Shown one piece after another: positions 63,678 through 64,000 of a stretch of 64,000 bases of DNA (its first letter is position 1; every line of letters begins with the position of its first letter). Below the pieces are notes generated by a model. It was given only the letters and a program-made list of their open reading frames with translations, did not search any database and had not been told where the DNA came from. A program made the translations under genes and the position numbers. The DNA is taken from positions 1 through 64,000 of the forward strand of contig NZ_WOTA01000022.1 in NCBI RefSeq assembly GCF_011516825.1. Reading direction: 5' to 3'. This stretch comes from Acetobacter oeni (GTDB taxonomy: Bacteria; Pseudomonadota; Alphaproteobacteria; Acetobacterales; Acetobacteraceae).

Positions 63678-64000
63678 GCCTCGTCGTCAGCCTGCTGCGT
63701 TTCCGCCGCGCGCTCTGCCCGCGCCTCACTCACATACCTGAAAAGAGCCCGTAACACTTCTGTCACCCCTTGCCGGGCAACCGCGGAAATAACCATCACC
63801 GGAGTTCCGGATGCCTTCTCCAGCGCTCGCTTCCGCCCGGAAATCTGCTGTGGCGACATCGCATCCGCCTTATTGAGCACAATGATTTCCGGCTTATCCC
63901 CAAGGCCGCCACCATACTCCGCCAGCTCATGCCGAATCATCCGCCATGCTTCCACCACATCTCCGGCCGATCCATCGATCAGATGCAGCAACACCGCACA
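63674..64000 (-). CDS. obgE: ObgE GTPase, C-terminal part (cut by window end)
   Basis: The last 108 codons of a GTPase of the Obg family; the beginning lies beyond the window. Visible are the end of a Walker-B region ([20 protein letters not shown]), the guanine-specificity motif NKAD ([20 protein letters not shown]) and the [19 protein letters not shown] region. The tail is acidic. Obg is an essential ribosome-associated GTPase. The stop overlaps the proB start. Confidence 0.9.
   Translation of the reverse strand, partial: CAVLLHLIDGSAGDVVEAWRMIRHELAEYGGGLGDKPEIIVLNKADAMSPQQISGRKRALEKASGTPVMVISAVARQGVTEVLRALFRYVSEARAERAAETQQADDEA

Noticed and set aside
1..64000. CRISPR arrays and tRNA or rRNA genes
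   Set aside because: No regularly spaced repeats and no tRNA-like T-arm or rRNA conserved stretch was found on reading the window.

Overview
The window looks like a chromosomal segment of an acetic acid bacterium (Acetobacteraceae, Alphaproteobacteria). The DNA is GC-rich. The insertion sequences belong to the IS5 group that is common in Acetobacter and Gluconacetobacter. A probable hopanoid C-3 methylase (hpnR) is present, along with OprB-type sugar porins, TonB receptors, and the DAP, gatCAB, proB and obgE housekeeping blocks usual for the group. The genus is not determined here.

Layout. 1-9.3 kb is a mobile-element scrapyard: a decayed TonB receptor hit by an IS1182-like remnant, several complete or broken IS5-family copies, an IS3 orfA stub, and between them a TPR/GT9-like protein, a redoxin/prolyl-hydroxylase-like fusion and an OprB porin. 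9.3-21.7 kb is ordinary chromosome: OpuAC-like protein, M13 peptidase, ferritin-like protein, EAL protein, bioB, hpnR, Trm112, LON-domain protein, thioredoxin-TPR protein and nth. 22-43 kb is an accessory catabolic region. It has a second OprB porin, a TetR regulator, a CoA-transferase, a long minus-strand array (acyl-CoA dehydrogenase, SDR, DUF993 aldolase-like, sugar isomerase-like, ETF, aldo/keto reductase, ribose-type ABC importer, zinc alcohol dehydrogenase) and a divergent aldehyde dehydrogenase/GMC pair. 43-49.7 kb is a TTQ amine dehydrogenase operon (TonB receptor, mauE, two mauD-like genes, mauB, mauA, cytochrome c). 50-53 kb has a broken IS and two AT-richer genes for glycerol-phosphate-type surface chemistry. 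53.2-64 kb is housekeeping again: Yip1 protein, dapE-dapD, a diguanylate-cyclase-like/DUF2336 pair, ruvX, gatCAB, proB and obgE (cut by the window end).

How it may work. The 24.7-43 kb genes join sugar-type import and sugar-type oxidoreductases to acyl-CoA chemistry (CoA-transferase, acyl-CoA dehydrogenase and its electron carrier ETF). I do not recognise this as a described pathway. A GTAAC-containing motif, once as a near-perfect 20-bp palindrome, recurs upstream of the separate transcription units, which suggests one regulon under the adjacent TetR protein. The amine dehydrogenase operon would oxidise a primary amine in the periplasm and pass electrons to the linked cytochrome c. It lacks a recognisable mauG and has two MauD-like proteins, one without the second active-site cysteine.
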